DNA of 64,000 nucleotides from Diplolepis rosae (lineage: Eukaryota; Arthropoda; Insecta; Hymenoptera; Diplolepididae): assembly GCA_030998225.1 (NCBI GenBank), contig JAPYXD010000753.1:1922001-1986000 (forward strand), written 5' to 3'. Within the stretch, counting starts at the first letter, position 1. Every line of letters begins with the position of its first letter. The position numbers and the translations under genes were made by a program. A model generated the notes under the pieces. The model did not search any database, was not told the DNA's origin, and saw nothing but the letters and a program-made list of their open reading frames with translations. Shown one piece after another: positions 11,301 to 21,898 of the stretch.

Positions 11301-13475
11301 TGTACATCCCAAAAAGCTCTCTCCTGACTATCCAGCACTTTTCTCTCTAACTTGTCTCTCTTCTTATCCACTTTGCTTTGGGCTTCTGCCTGCATAGCGA
11401 TAAACTCCCATTTCCGTGAAAACATTTTTTGCAACCTTGCCAGGTTTTCTGCTTCGTAATCTGCGAGTTCTAATCGAGTTTTATTCTGCATTGTTCGCTT
11501 GCACAAGTAGACAGCTGCAAAATTACGTAGACCTTTTTATTTTAGTAGTAGTAATAATAGTAGTAGTAGTAGTTTGCTTTATTTATGTATTTATGGGGGA
11601 AGAACTGCGATTGGCTTTTTCAATCAAATCCACGCATAGAAAATTTCTATTTACATTGATTTAATAGAATTAAATTATATATTTACCATAGTCTGTATTT
11701 TCAGGTTCCCAGCAATTCGAGGGCCAGAAATAGGGAGTTTGAAACCTGTAAAAGGTGTTGTCATTCTTCACAGTCAAGCAGTGATCGTCAATGGGGAAAA
11801 AATATCCGTGGGAGGCCATGAGATGAGCAACATGGAGAGCCTCTGTAAAAAATTCTGACATACCAGTGGTGTACATATTTATCTACGTAAGTAGATTCTT
11901 AATTCTTATATTCACTTTTGAAAGTCATTTTTTCGACAAATATCAATAAATTAAATATAGATTTATGTAATTTATTTTTTAAAATGTTCAAAGGAATCGA
12001 AATTCTTCAGCAGTTCATACCTTGATCGTCGATTTCCATATTTTTCATCATCCACGTTATTAAATCTGCACCTGCAAAGCAAAATAATTACATCACACTG
12101 GCGAAAATTAAATTTCCTTGAATTAATAAAAGCCAGAAATATTCAAAAATGAGGTACCTGTAAAAACGGAAGGAATTTTGCTTATAAAGCTTTTGACTGT
12201 CTTAACTGGTACTCCGTTTGCTTCATCCATCATTTTTTCGATGATCGATTCCATCTGAATATTTTTTAAAAATTCAATAAAACAGAGAGTTTAGAGACTT
12301 TTAAAACCTGGAACTGTATTTATTTTTTATCGCAGAACAATTGAATTGATTAATTGAAGAATGAAAATATTATGAGATTAATAAAGTTTAAACTCAGGAT
12401 TTAAGAATGAAAATTGCAAAAATTGGTAAATTCGAAATATTGGAAGCTTAAGGTAGTTCGTTCACGAAAATTAGACCTCAGGCAAAAATAGATAATTTTG
12501 CTTTCAAGAATAGCAATATTATTATTGAAGGGATAATTTGCAAGAGAAAAGATTATTTTTCATGAAAAAAATTTGAAACACAACAAAATAATTTTATTAA
12601 TAAATTTTATTTTTGCCCAAACTTATTTTCTTATCGCTTCGAGCCAAATTTTTAAAAATGATGCGATTCTAATAAGTCACGGTTCACTTTTTTAGGAAAA
12701 AGATTCTTTACAATTTGACCGGTTCCAATTTTTGAAAATGAATTCTTTAATGGCTGAAATTATAAAAAAACAATTTTTCAAAACAACATTTTTATTTAAA
12801 AAATTGCTGTATTTGATAATAATTAATTCAATTTCAAAAATAGGAAACGGTTATGTTGTAGAGAATTTTTTTCCTAAAAAAATGAACCGTGATTAATTAG
12901 AATCGCATCATTTTTAAAAATTTGGCTCGAAGCGATAAGAGAATAAGTTTGAGCAAAAATAAAATTTATTAATAAAATTATTTTTTTGTGTTTCAAATTT
13001 TTTTCATGAAAAATAATCTTTACTCTTTCAAATTATCCCTTCAACAATAATACTGCTATTCTTGAAAGCAAAATTATCTATTATTGCCTGAGGTCTAATT
13101 TTCGTGAACGAACTACCTTAAAACAAAACTAGAGAAATTCAAAGTTTTTAAGATAAATTAATAGAAATATTTGAGAATTAGCAAATTTGATTATTTTTAA
13201 TAGCAACATTGAAATCATTTAATCAATTTTCGAAATGCTTTCTTGTAGTTTCAAACCTTCTTATAAACGAGGTAATTTGGAGTGTCTTCAGCACAAGTGA
13301 TGGCTGCATACCCGGAAGCATACTGAGGTGGATCACGTGCAATTTCCGGTTCACGTGTATTTTGTTCATTGTCCGAAGACCTTGCTCCAGGTTGTTCTGA
13401 ACTGCTTTCTACTCCGTTGCTTTCTGCCGGCTTTCGCCTGCGGCAGGTAGACTTTTCGGTGCTCATGGTGACCAT
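8376..13475 (-). CDS. RGS7: R7-family regulator of G-protein signalling (RGS6/7 type)
   Basis: GTPase-activating protein for Gi/o alpha subunits, expected to work as a dimer with G-beta-5 at neuronal membranes. Exons on the minus strand: 13475-13257, 12254-12158, 12071-12021, 11842-11687, 11514-11291, 11049-10820, 9982-9869, 9131-9006, 8921-8735, 8626-8534 and 8441-8376, about 520 residues. A DEP domain (about residues 71-163; [19 protein letters not shown]) is followed by the DHEX helices, a G-gamma-like domain (about 298-348; [20 protein letters not shown]) and an RGS domain (about 370-493; [24 protein letters not shown]). This is the standard R7 order and length. ATG 13475 is followed nine bases later by a second in-frame ATG at 13466; both have good contexts. 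A poorly conserved Ser/Glu-rich N-terminal tail precedes DEP. Intron 1 contains a foldback transposon and intron 7 another inverted repeat. The intron 1 donor (GTTTGA) is weak. Confidence 0.93.
9281..9635. repeat. Compound inverted repeat in an RGS intron
   Basis: One motif of about 100 bp (AAAATACAAAGGGAAGAAAC, then TTGCACGTGT) occurs three times. Two direct copies lie at about 9281-9395 and 9435-9517, and an inverted copy at about 9519-9635. The first and third form a hairpin with the second in the loop. It holds no coding capacity, and no target duplication is clear. Confidence 0.7.
10330..10675. repeat. Degenerate inverted-repeat relic
   Basis: The left end (gtgtccgctgaaccaggaaa) and the inverted right end near 10660 (gaaaacggtcaccctgct) share a gappy terminal similarity. 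A similar terminus (agggtggccactgaaccgtg) appears at about 15843, suggesting an old dispersed family. Divergence is high. Confidence 0.3.
11543..11574. repeat. (TAG)n microsatellite
   Basis: About ten imperfect TAG/TAA triplets lie in the RGS intron immediately upstream (in transcription order) of the GWGL-type coding exon that starts at 11514. They have no coding role. Confidence 0.85.
12448..13121. mobile_element. TTAA-flanked foldback transposon (piggyBac-like, non-autonomous)
   Basis: TTAA occurs immediately outside both ends (12448-12451 and 13118-13121). The element between them (12452-13117, 666 bp) begins GGTAGTTCGTTCACGAAAAT and ends with the exact inverse. The arms stay paired for nearly 300 bp each, with scattered mismatches, around a short AT-rich centre at about 12750-12830. 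A TTAA duplication is the hallmark of piggyBac insertion. No transposase frame is present. It lies in intron 1 of the RGS gene. A 15-bp match to the terminus (14167-14181) lies 1 kb upstream. Confidence 0.85.
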
Positions 13476-13481
13476 GTCCAC

Positions 13482-16400
13482 GCTAAGGATGGCGCATCAT
13501 CGCCCACCTCAAACAACATAATCAAAAATAGATTCTAGTTAGTAATCGATATAACTCCTATTCCTAAAAGTAAAATTTAACCGGGATTCTTCATTCAATA
13601 CAAAATTTTCCTTTTTTCTTCACATTCCTGATTTCAAACTTGAGTTCTTTTAAGTCTCCAAACATCAAACGTAGATTAATTTTAAATTTTTTAATATTCT
13701 CTATTACGATTGATTTTGTATTCAACACCTATTGACTGTCCTTCTTAGCTCATTTCTTCAATGCTTGAATTATTAATAGAGTTAAGTTGCAATTTCACTA
13801 TATACATTTCTAGGAATCTATAAGTGAACTTCGGGATTGGAATCTAGATCATAGAAGAGGGTTTACCTCAAATCTTGTGAAATCGATTATTGAATGAAGT
13901 ATCTTGACCTTTCAAACCTGTATATTCGATTATTTAATAAGTTAAACAAGATTTACATTTTTTTTTTAATTTCCCTTTATTTTGCTCTTGCAAACTTATT
14001 TCGAAATTTTCAAGTTAACTCATTTCCCGGATAATAATTCTTTAATCCCGAAATTCAACTTCAATTTTATAATATAATCTCATAGTTAAATATAGGGAGT
14101 AAATTTAAATTCACTGGAATCGAGTGAAAATCGGATCAACAGTTAGCGAATAAGCATTCACGTGGGTTTTCGTGAACGAACAATTTTGATCCGCGCAAAT
14201 TGAATGCGTAACGAAATTTCTCTAGCAACGAGGACTCTACATTGGAAGATGGAAAAAGTAAATGAAAACCTAGTCATAATTCTTGATCGTGCTAGATTCA
14301 TTGCTAAAACTTTAATTGAAAAATACCGAGATGCGGACCTAGATGCCGAAAGAAACAAGGCAAACAGTATTGATTGCTGGCTTCTATACTTATATATCTA
14401 GACATTCCAATCCTCCTACCTATTGACCTACCCTCCCTCTCAACATGAACCTCCAACTTCTGCTCTTTTCTAGTAAAGGATTTCGTACCTGCCACCTGAT
14501 GCAGTACTACAAGGTCGCGCAATCTATAAAGGGTTCGTCGATTGAATTTTCAAACTTTCCATCACTTCTTTCTAACAATCTAAAGTTTTTTGTCTGTGGC
14601 TCGATATAATTTTTCTCTTGAAAAACTTTTTGTCTTCTGTTTTTACATTGAAACTTCAGCAGTTAGGGTATATATTTTCTTTGTTTTCAAACTTTTTTCA
14701 AGCATTTCTAAAAAAGAAGAAAGATCTTTACTTTGCTTTCTACTTATTTTCAAGGTCCTAGCAAGTCCAAAACTGAATAGAATAAAATAATTCAATTGGA
14801 ATTTTTTATGTTTATGGGCCTATTTGTAAAATACTTAAAAAATTTATGCAAAAATTAAGGAACCACTATAGTTTTTTCTGCTCTAATGATTACTTTCCTA
14901 TAATCATTTTCCAATACGTGAATACCAAGGACATTAGGATAATTTGATTTATTAATAAAATTTGAGTTTTCCCATAAAACCTTGTATTTATCAACATTTA
15001 TTCACTCCTCTAGTATCTTAAAAAATAACTCCTTTCTTTTTTAAATCTTTTATTTTCCCACTTTCTGTAATTATTTTATCCTAACTTTTTCATTAATAAG
15101 AACACCCTCAGAAAAATATTGTACAAAAATATAATTGGAGATGATAAAAAGAAAAAAAAATCCCTGCATCAAAAGGAGAAGAAGCTTTAAACGTTTCATA
15201 TTTCCTTCCATAATTTAATTAATTTTGTGTAATCCCCTTCACAACTTTGCCTGAGTTACCTCAATTGCTGTGGTTGCATCAATTTGACCGTCACACCTGA
15301 ACTACCTCAAGCTCAATCAGCTTTACTGGAATATTTCTAAAAACACTTTTAGTAATCAAATCTTACAGTCTATTGGTTTATCGATAAACAACCGTGACAC
15401 CTTACTCATAGGGATTAAAAAATTTTCTTTAAAAATATACAGTTTTAACTACAAATCTGTTGATTAAATACTTTCAAGTTTTATTATTTTTAAGTTTTCC
15501 TACCTTACAATAAATTGAAATATTTCAAATATGTTTTAGAAATTGCAGCTGGAGAAAAAACGCCCAGATTTTTTCTAAGGAATGATTTTTTCTGTGTCAA
15601 TGACAAGCTGATGACTACTTCAGCGCGAAAAAGAATGTAACAGGTGTAAACAAAATGAGGTGGTACTGAGCAGTGTCACCTGTCTTGGTAAGAAGTACAC
15701 TTGACTTATCTTCAACATGAAATCATGACGATCTTTATATGCTAAGCACTTTAATTCTAAAAATATCTTTTCGCGTGTGTGGAATTATTATTAATACACA
15801 GAGCATTAGTTTAATATGCTGGAGTTTTTAAGAAAATACCTCAGGGTGGCCACTGAACCGTGAAAATCTAGAAAAAGAAATTTTTTTCTTTGGAAATTAT
15901 TTAAATTTTTGATAAAATATATTCTCAATGATATAAAAATAAGTTCCATTGACGAAAATGATTTATGCACTCCCACATTCTCTAAGAATGCAATAGATTC
16001 AATAAATTTCTGTTCTTGCTTCATATTTTCAATTTGCTGTTATAATCCTCTTTTCAATTATTGCAAACTCAATTAATTCTACTCACTTAAGTTTTCAAAC
16101 GATATTAATTGTTTAGTGATCTCCAACTAAGATGATAAATTTAGAGTGTAATGCAATTTAATATTTCGTAAAAAATTCCCTTAATTTAATTTTGAATCAA
16201 AATAAAGGTTATTTTTTAATTTCTATCAATTGATCATTAGAATAGAGAATATAAATTTTAAAGGTTCTTATTAGAGACCTCCGAATACTATAGATCAACA
16301 AGTGGTTATCAATAATTTAATATTGATGCTCGTATCTTTATAAATATATACAATTACCTAATCAAGTTTTTAAATAGCATAAAAGAATTTGGAGTCAATT

Positions 16401-18466
16401 AATCAAGAGATATTACGATAAAGCAATTGTAGTGTTATTTATATAATTTATTATATGAGTCTAATGCTATAAATATAACTGAACTCTCTTTTATGTAATT
16501 TTAACATGCAAAGGATTCATATTCAGACCTAACTTCCTGATTTCCTTATTTATATTAATTTCCTCTCTTGAATATTTATTTAACTGATCGCTAATGTCAT
16601 AAATGAAATTAGAACCAATTCTTACCTAAAGATTCTTAAAATATCTTTTTATTTCAACAGATTGAGATTACTTCAAAAATAAAATAAAAGAAATTTAGGA
16701 TTCGGCTCTTCTGAGGCTTTCAAAGTTTATCAATTTCTGTCCCATAACTGAGATAGATTTTGTCAAGCTTAATTAAATGTAATTGAAATTCAAATGGAGG
16801 TAAACCAAATTTCCTCTTGACAGTCTAATTTGTGTGAGACGACCCGGAAAAAGTGAGACGTCCCAGGGACATCTGTGTACGATTTGTGCATATATGTTGA
16901 ACCTGCGTGTTACCACAAACTTCTTCAATGTACGTGCAACTCCAAATTATTCTTTCAAGTCACGCAACATCAATATAATAATAGCATATGACAAAAACGT
17001 TCCCGAAAAATCATACTACTATTTTTAAATCCTTAGAAATGGATTAATGATGGACTATTATCTCATAATGAATGAAGTTTCATGACCTGAGTAAATACTT
17101 CCCATCAAAAGAGTTCCATTCTAAAATAGACTCCGACTTTCAAAAAATCAATTTTTATTTCAATCTAAATTCAATTAAATCCGAGAATCCGCTTTTAAAG
17201 GTTATTTTACGTTTGAAAAATATTAAAAAATATAATGAATAGAAAAATGAAATAAATTCTTCTATGATTATTGCGCCTGGAAATCTAAGATTTTGATTTG
17301 ATTAAACAATGTAGGCACTACTTTCACTCACTTTTTCAATTTAAATTCACTTAAACATCGCGATGAAGATGAGTTGTGTGCCTGACATTTCACCCATCAA
17401 TTTTAGGAGCGGTGCGTCCTGAAAGAATAAAGAATCGGAGAAAATAGGAGTGAAGCCTCCTAACGAGAGTCACCGTTGACGGTAAAGAACGCGACTGCGT
17501 GCTTTTCGTGCTTTCTTACCCGCCTGGTGAAAGCAATATAGACTGCTCGTACAGGCTCGAGGGTGACAAACAGGGGCGGAATTATCCAGGATGGAACCCT
17601 AGCTGTATTTTTATCCCGAATAGTCATTTGAGATGAAGATTAAAAAATCCCTATTTTTTGGAGCAACTCGAAAAATATTCATTCCAGGAGAATTATCAGA
17701 TTTAGAAAGTCGAGAAAAATGACAATTATATAGTTAGAGAAAAATTCTACTTCAACAAAATTATTATAATGTAAATAATTTCTTAAGTAGAATGAAATGC
17801 TGCCTTATTATTCTATAAGATTATCGATTTATCTATTTTATTCCATTCCAATATTTTAGAAACACAGTCTAAATAATACTTTCATGATTGTCAAATATTG
17901 ATTTCAAGTAAGTAAATTCTGTAAAGAAGTATTTTTTCCATAAATAGATCAAAAGCATGCATATTGTTTATTGTAGAAAAAAATGTAATCTATGACATTT
18001 TCGTTTAAAATGGATAAACAAGTTTCAATCAGAAACGTTTGATAAAAATTTGACAGAATAAATTTAACGATTTTTGTACCTGAGATTGCAAGTAGATTTT
18101 AATTTGACTTTTTAATTACTGTTTTAAGTTAGATATATTTAATGTGCAATTGTTTTCAAGTTATCCTTCAATGTAGTGCCCTGTTGCGTACCTGTTGCGC
18201 TTCTCTTATTACTTTCCTGGCATGGAGACCAGATGGGATGAAAAAAGCCGGATGTGAAGAGCGCAGGATCGTTTCCTTACATTTCAATGCATATAGATAG
18301 ATGTCACGGGAGATCTACTGTCTAGCTCAAAATTCAACTTCATAAAATTCTCTGGCATTTCAATCACGAATCTGCAAAAAATTTAAATTTTGAATTATTA
18401 GAAGTAATCTCTTTAAGAAATACTCTTTTATATAAATTATCAAAATAAAAGTGGAGATAATTTTAT
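13482..18466. other. About 5 kb AT-rich region upstream of the RGS gene
   Basis: No multi-exon gene is supported. GC-richer patches at about 17400-17600 and 18180-18310 could be the RGS promoter or noncoding first exons. A possible acceptor (CCTTAG) lies just upstream of the RGS start codon, consistent with a spliced 5' UTR. Short open frames at 14204-14401 and 16834-17028 have no domain or splice support. I see no tRNA cloverleaf or rRNA. Confidence 0.45.
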
Positions 18467-18899
18467 TTAAATAATGTTACAATAACAATTTATTGTTTTT
18501 CCCTTCAAGGAAATTACATTATATAATCTTTTATGAAATGCGGAGAACTTTGATTTTTCCATCTGTGCTTCTTGTCGAAGGGTAGGAAGGCAGTATTTAT
18601 CATTTCCCCATTTAATTATATATCCATTACTAACTGCAATCATTATACTTTCTCGTACTTCCGCTTTGAGAGTTTCGTTGTCTTTATTTCTCGTAGGAAA
18701 GTAATTTTGTAGATGGGATAAAATTAGAGAAAAAGGGACATAGACCCGTTTCATTTGTAATTCTTTTACAAGATCTCTGATCATCTCAGGAGTAATTGAA
18801 ATCCCATTTCTGACAGGTTCTAAACGTTCGAAAAAAACATTAAAATAATGAATTGAAATAATACTTCAGAAAATACAAAAATCCAAACTTACTGGACAT
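18467..18899 (-). CDS. Small winged-helix-like protein (possible DUF4777 family)
   Basis: Two exons, 18899-18893 (Met-Ser plus one base) and 18819-18467, join in phase to give about 120 residues starting MSKPVRNG. The core (about residues 11-85) predicts three helices followed by a short beta turn: TPEMIRDLVKELQ, SLILSHLQNYFP, then a charged helix (LKAEVRESIMIAVSNG) and GNDKYCLP. This is the layout of a winged-helix or H15-type fold. It resembles the insect family I know as DUF4777, but I cannot confirm that without a profile search. A basic helix (KSKFSAFHKRLYNV) follows and the C-terminus is short. Function is unknown; DNA binding would be an inference from the fold only. Confidence 0.65.
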
Positions 18900-21898
18900 G
18901 TTGATTTATAATTTTTTCTTTAGTTTCTAGGCATTTTGGAACTTTTGAATTTTTTATTGATGGATTTTTCGTTCACGTGATGAAAATGAAAAAACATATT
19001 GGTTAAACAGTTAATTGGGACATCCACATGCAATGACAAAATTATTTTTTAGTAACAGAAATCAAAAACTGACCCGATGAGAAGTCATTTTGAAAACAAA
19101 ACTAAAACGCTTCTATAGTACTCTATAGACTTTTATTTTTATTGCAAGTTATAAAATAGATTGGGGTAAATAAATAAATACTCCCAAGATTATAGGAATA
19201 GGCAACGCATATATTTATTGCGATGAATTAGAAGTATAAATGTGGAATAGGGAAAAATGAAATCGTGATTTGTGTCGATTTTCAAAGTAGATGTAAAGGT
19301 ATACAATATAATAAAAAATGACATGGCACGTTCACGCAGCTTTACAACATCACACCGACATTAAATATTCGATCAAAAGGCTGGCGTCGTTGTGTCAAAT
19401 TCAAGAACATTTCACTTAAGACATAATCACTTAATAATCAAGGAACAGTGCACGATTATAATTAAGAAAATAAGAAATTTCGAGTAAGATCGCATATATG
19501 AAATACATTTTCGGTATTTACTTCCTCACCATTCAACTTGATTAACATTTTCATTGGCATAATTGTATACGAATCATCGATACGCATTAGAAAAACGTGG
19601 AATGTTTTAATTAGCAATTTATAATGCCAGAAAGTGTAATAAATTTTGAATCAGGGATAAAATTTGTATTTCGTGTTTTTATATATAACGATCTATAATT
19701 GTATATAAGTAGTTTCTCAAGTCTACGTAAATACATAGTTCATTCGCCTTATTATATTTTTCTAAATAACCTCTTAATTCCAAATTCTATAATATAACGA
19801 ACATACATTAATTCTCTCTAATAATAACAGCCTGTTTCAGAAAAACCTTATGGACCGAAAGTATACACTGGTCGTCGTATGTTTCAAAATCGATATTTTG
19901 TGCGTCTCGGAAACGCATAGACATAACTTCGAAACACAGAGCAGATTGTCTTCTTGTAATTTTATTCTCTAAAACTGAAAAAATGTAAAAGATCAAGCAT
20001 TGAAGAAACTATCTTTAGATTTTCTTGGAATTCGAAAAAATTCGCTGGGTCAGCTAATAAGGACCATTTATTTTCAATTTTTTTCAATTTCAAAAAAGAT
20101 TCACCACAGAGTTCGAGTAAAAACTTTAATTGATTTTATTTAAAATTGAGCGAAAAACGTCTAATGTTGCAAGAATATGAAGAAACATGTTTCTCGACAT
20201 AAGCTACATAAAATAATACCATTTATCTTTCACCAATTCTCGATTTTCCCTAACTAGAATACAATTTGTAAATCACCCTGATTAGCGCACTTAAATATGC
20301 TCTTATGGATTATTACAATAATAAAATAAATTTACAAAATTAATATAATGTATTAATACACATCACACTTATAACGGTTAATAAAAATTAGTAAAAGTAC
20401 GCAGCTTTTTGTAATAGAAAAAATGTTAGATTTTGCGACCTTGGATCGTAACATAGAAAAAAATATATGTATAAGACTTAACAATAGAATATTAAGCATA
20501 AGAATAATAACAATAATCCTGAGAAAAGCAATCAAAAAGAAAGACAATACACTTTTTTTACATTGAATGCATGCAATGTATGTATAATTTAATCAAATAT
20601 GCAAAGGAACCAGTCAAATTCGCGAGATTCATTTTTTCCACCAGACTTTTTGAACTACATAATTATATAAGTAATAAACTATATCTGTAAATATTTATAA
20701 TTTCACTTTCATCGGCAACTAAACGTTCATTAAACAATATACATTTCTCTTTAATCACTTTGCATATTAGGTTCCTTGCATGCATAATCTGCATATATTT
20801 GAATAAAATAAATTATTTACAATTATTAAAGGTAACTAACAAACTTCAATCCGGCAAAAATTAATATACAAATATATAGAAGTAGATATCGCTACCATAT
20901 CGGGGCTTTCCTTGTAAAATCTTTTCCCTCTGTATTCCATTTTTTTCAAGATAATAATTTGACATTTCATCTGTGCATTAGAAAAGTAGCTTTTTTTAAA
21001 GGTAAATACAATTTGTATGCAATTAGAAGTTTTAAAAATGCAAAATTAACGAAATAGTTTACTTCTACTGAATAACTATTTATCTATAACAAGTACAATT
21101 TTTATATAATTAGTAATCACCAAATAAAGTTATTGAATATATTAAACTGCATTTTTAAATGCGACAAAAAGAATAAAAAAGTGTTAGATATTTTCGATAT
21201 TAAATAAATTATAATTAGTACAAAAAAACGCGTACTAATCAAGCAATAGATTCTGAAAGTTGAAAATCGTATCTCTATTTGGCATTATACATACCTAAGA
21301 ATAAACTTATGAAGCATCTAAATTCATGGAAAAAATAACAGTACGGATTTCGAAAGAAATGCCCCAAACATTTATCCACTTTGGACCTATTACAATATCA
21401 GAGAGATTTCCTTCTCACCGTAAATAGAAATTCATGATTTACATTGTATATATCGCTTGTCCATTCGCGGTAAAAATCTTATCCTCCTTGATCTTCGATG
21501 ACTGACGTAACATTCTGAAAATTCAGAACTTCTGCGGTTCAATCTGTAAACAGCTTTTTATACTGATCTGTTGAAAAAAAAAGAAATTAGCATACTACAG
21601 CGAAAATTTATTTTAATAAATACCTTAATTAATAAACATATTTTGACAATTCAAGATTTTCAATCCACTAATTTAAATAAAGATTTTAAAATAAGAGACT
21701 TTTCAGATTATTATGGTGTGAAAAAACAAAGCTGACTCAATATTTTTTCCCCGGTAAAATAAACATTTTTCTCTTATAATACTTATATAGTAAGAGTATT
21801 AACATTTTTTAAGTCGTAATTAATTAGGTTACAACAGCAACTTTCGCTCTATTCTGTTTTTCCATGACAATTGTTTGAAAAGTTGCTCTTCTTCACTT
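18900..21898. other. AT-rich region between the winged-helix gene and ORP8
   Basis: This probably holds the 5' region of the small gene (left) and the long 3' UTR of the OSBP-related gene (right, minus strand). One protein-like open frame at 19808-19996 is listed separately. Otherwise I see nothing but low-complexity AT sequence. Confidence 0.45.
19808..19992 (-). CDS. Possible unassigned terminal exon
   Basis: Read on the minus strand, a TTTTTTCAG acceptor at about 19984 is followed by an open frame that ends in TAA after roughly 58 residues. Unlike most frames in this AT-rich stretch, the composition is protein-like and mixed (RRQSALCFEVMSMRFRDAQ, then DFETYDDQCILSVHK). It would need an upstream exon ending in phase 1. 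A weak GTAACT donor near the end of the ORP8 last exon would be in phase, making this a possible alternative ORP8 C-terminus. It could equally be chance. No domain is recognised. Confidence 0.25.

Noticed and set aside
14204..14401. 65-codon open frame (MEKVNENLVIILDRARF...) with fairly protein-like composition
   Set aside because: It is preceded directly by a stop codon, with no splice signals in phase and no recognisable family. It overlaps an antisense frame of equal length.
16834..17028. 64-codon open frame starting MRRPGKSETSQGH
   Set aside because: No homology recognised. It turns into Asn/Ile/Tyr-rich sequence, with no supporting exon.
13882..18466. Search for tRNA, rRNA or a hidden gene in the 5-kb gap
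   Set aside because: No TFC-arm-like motif with a matching acceptor stem and no multi-exon frame could be assembled.
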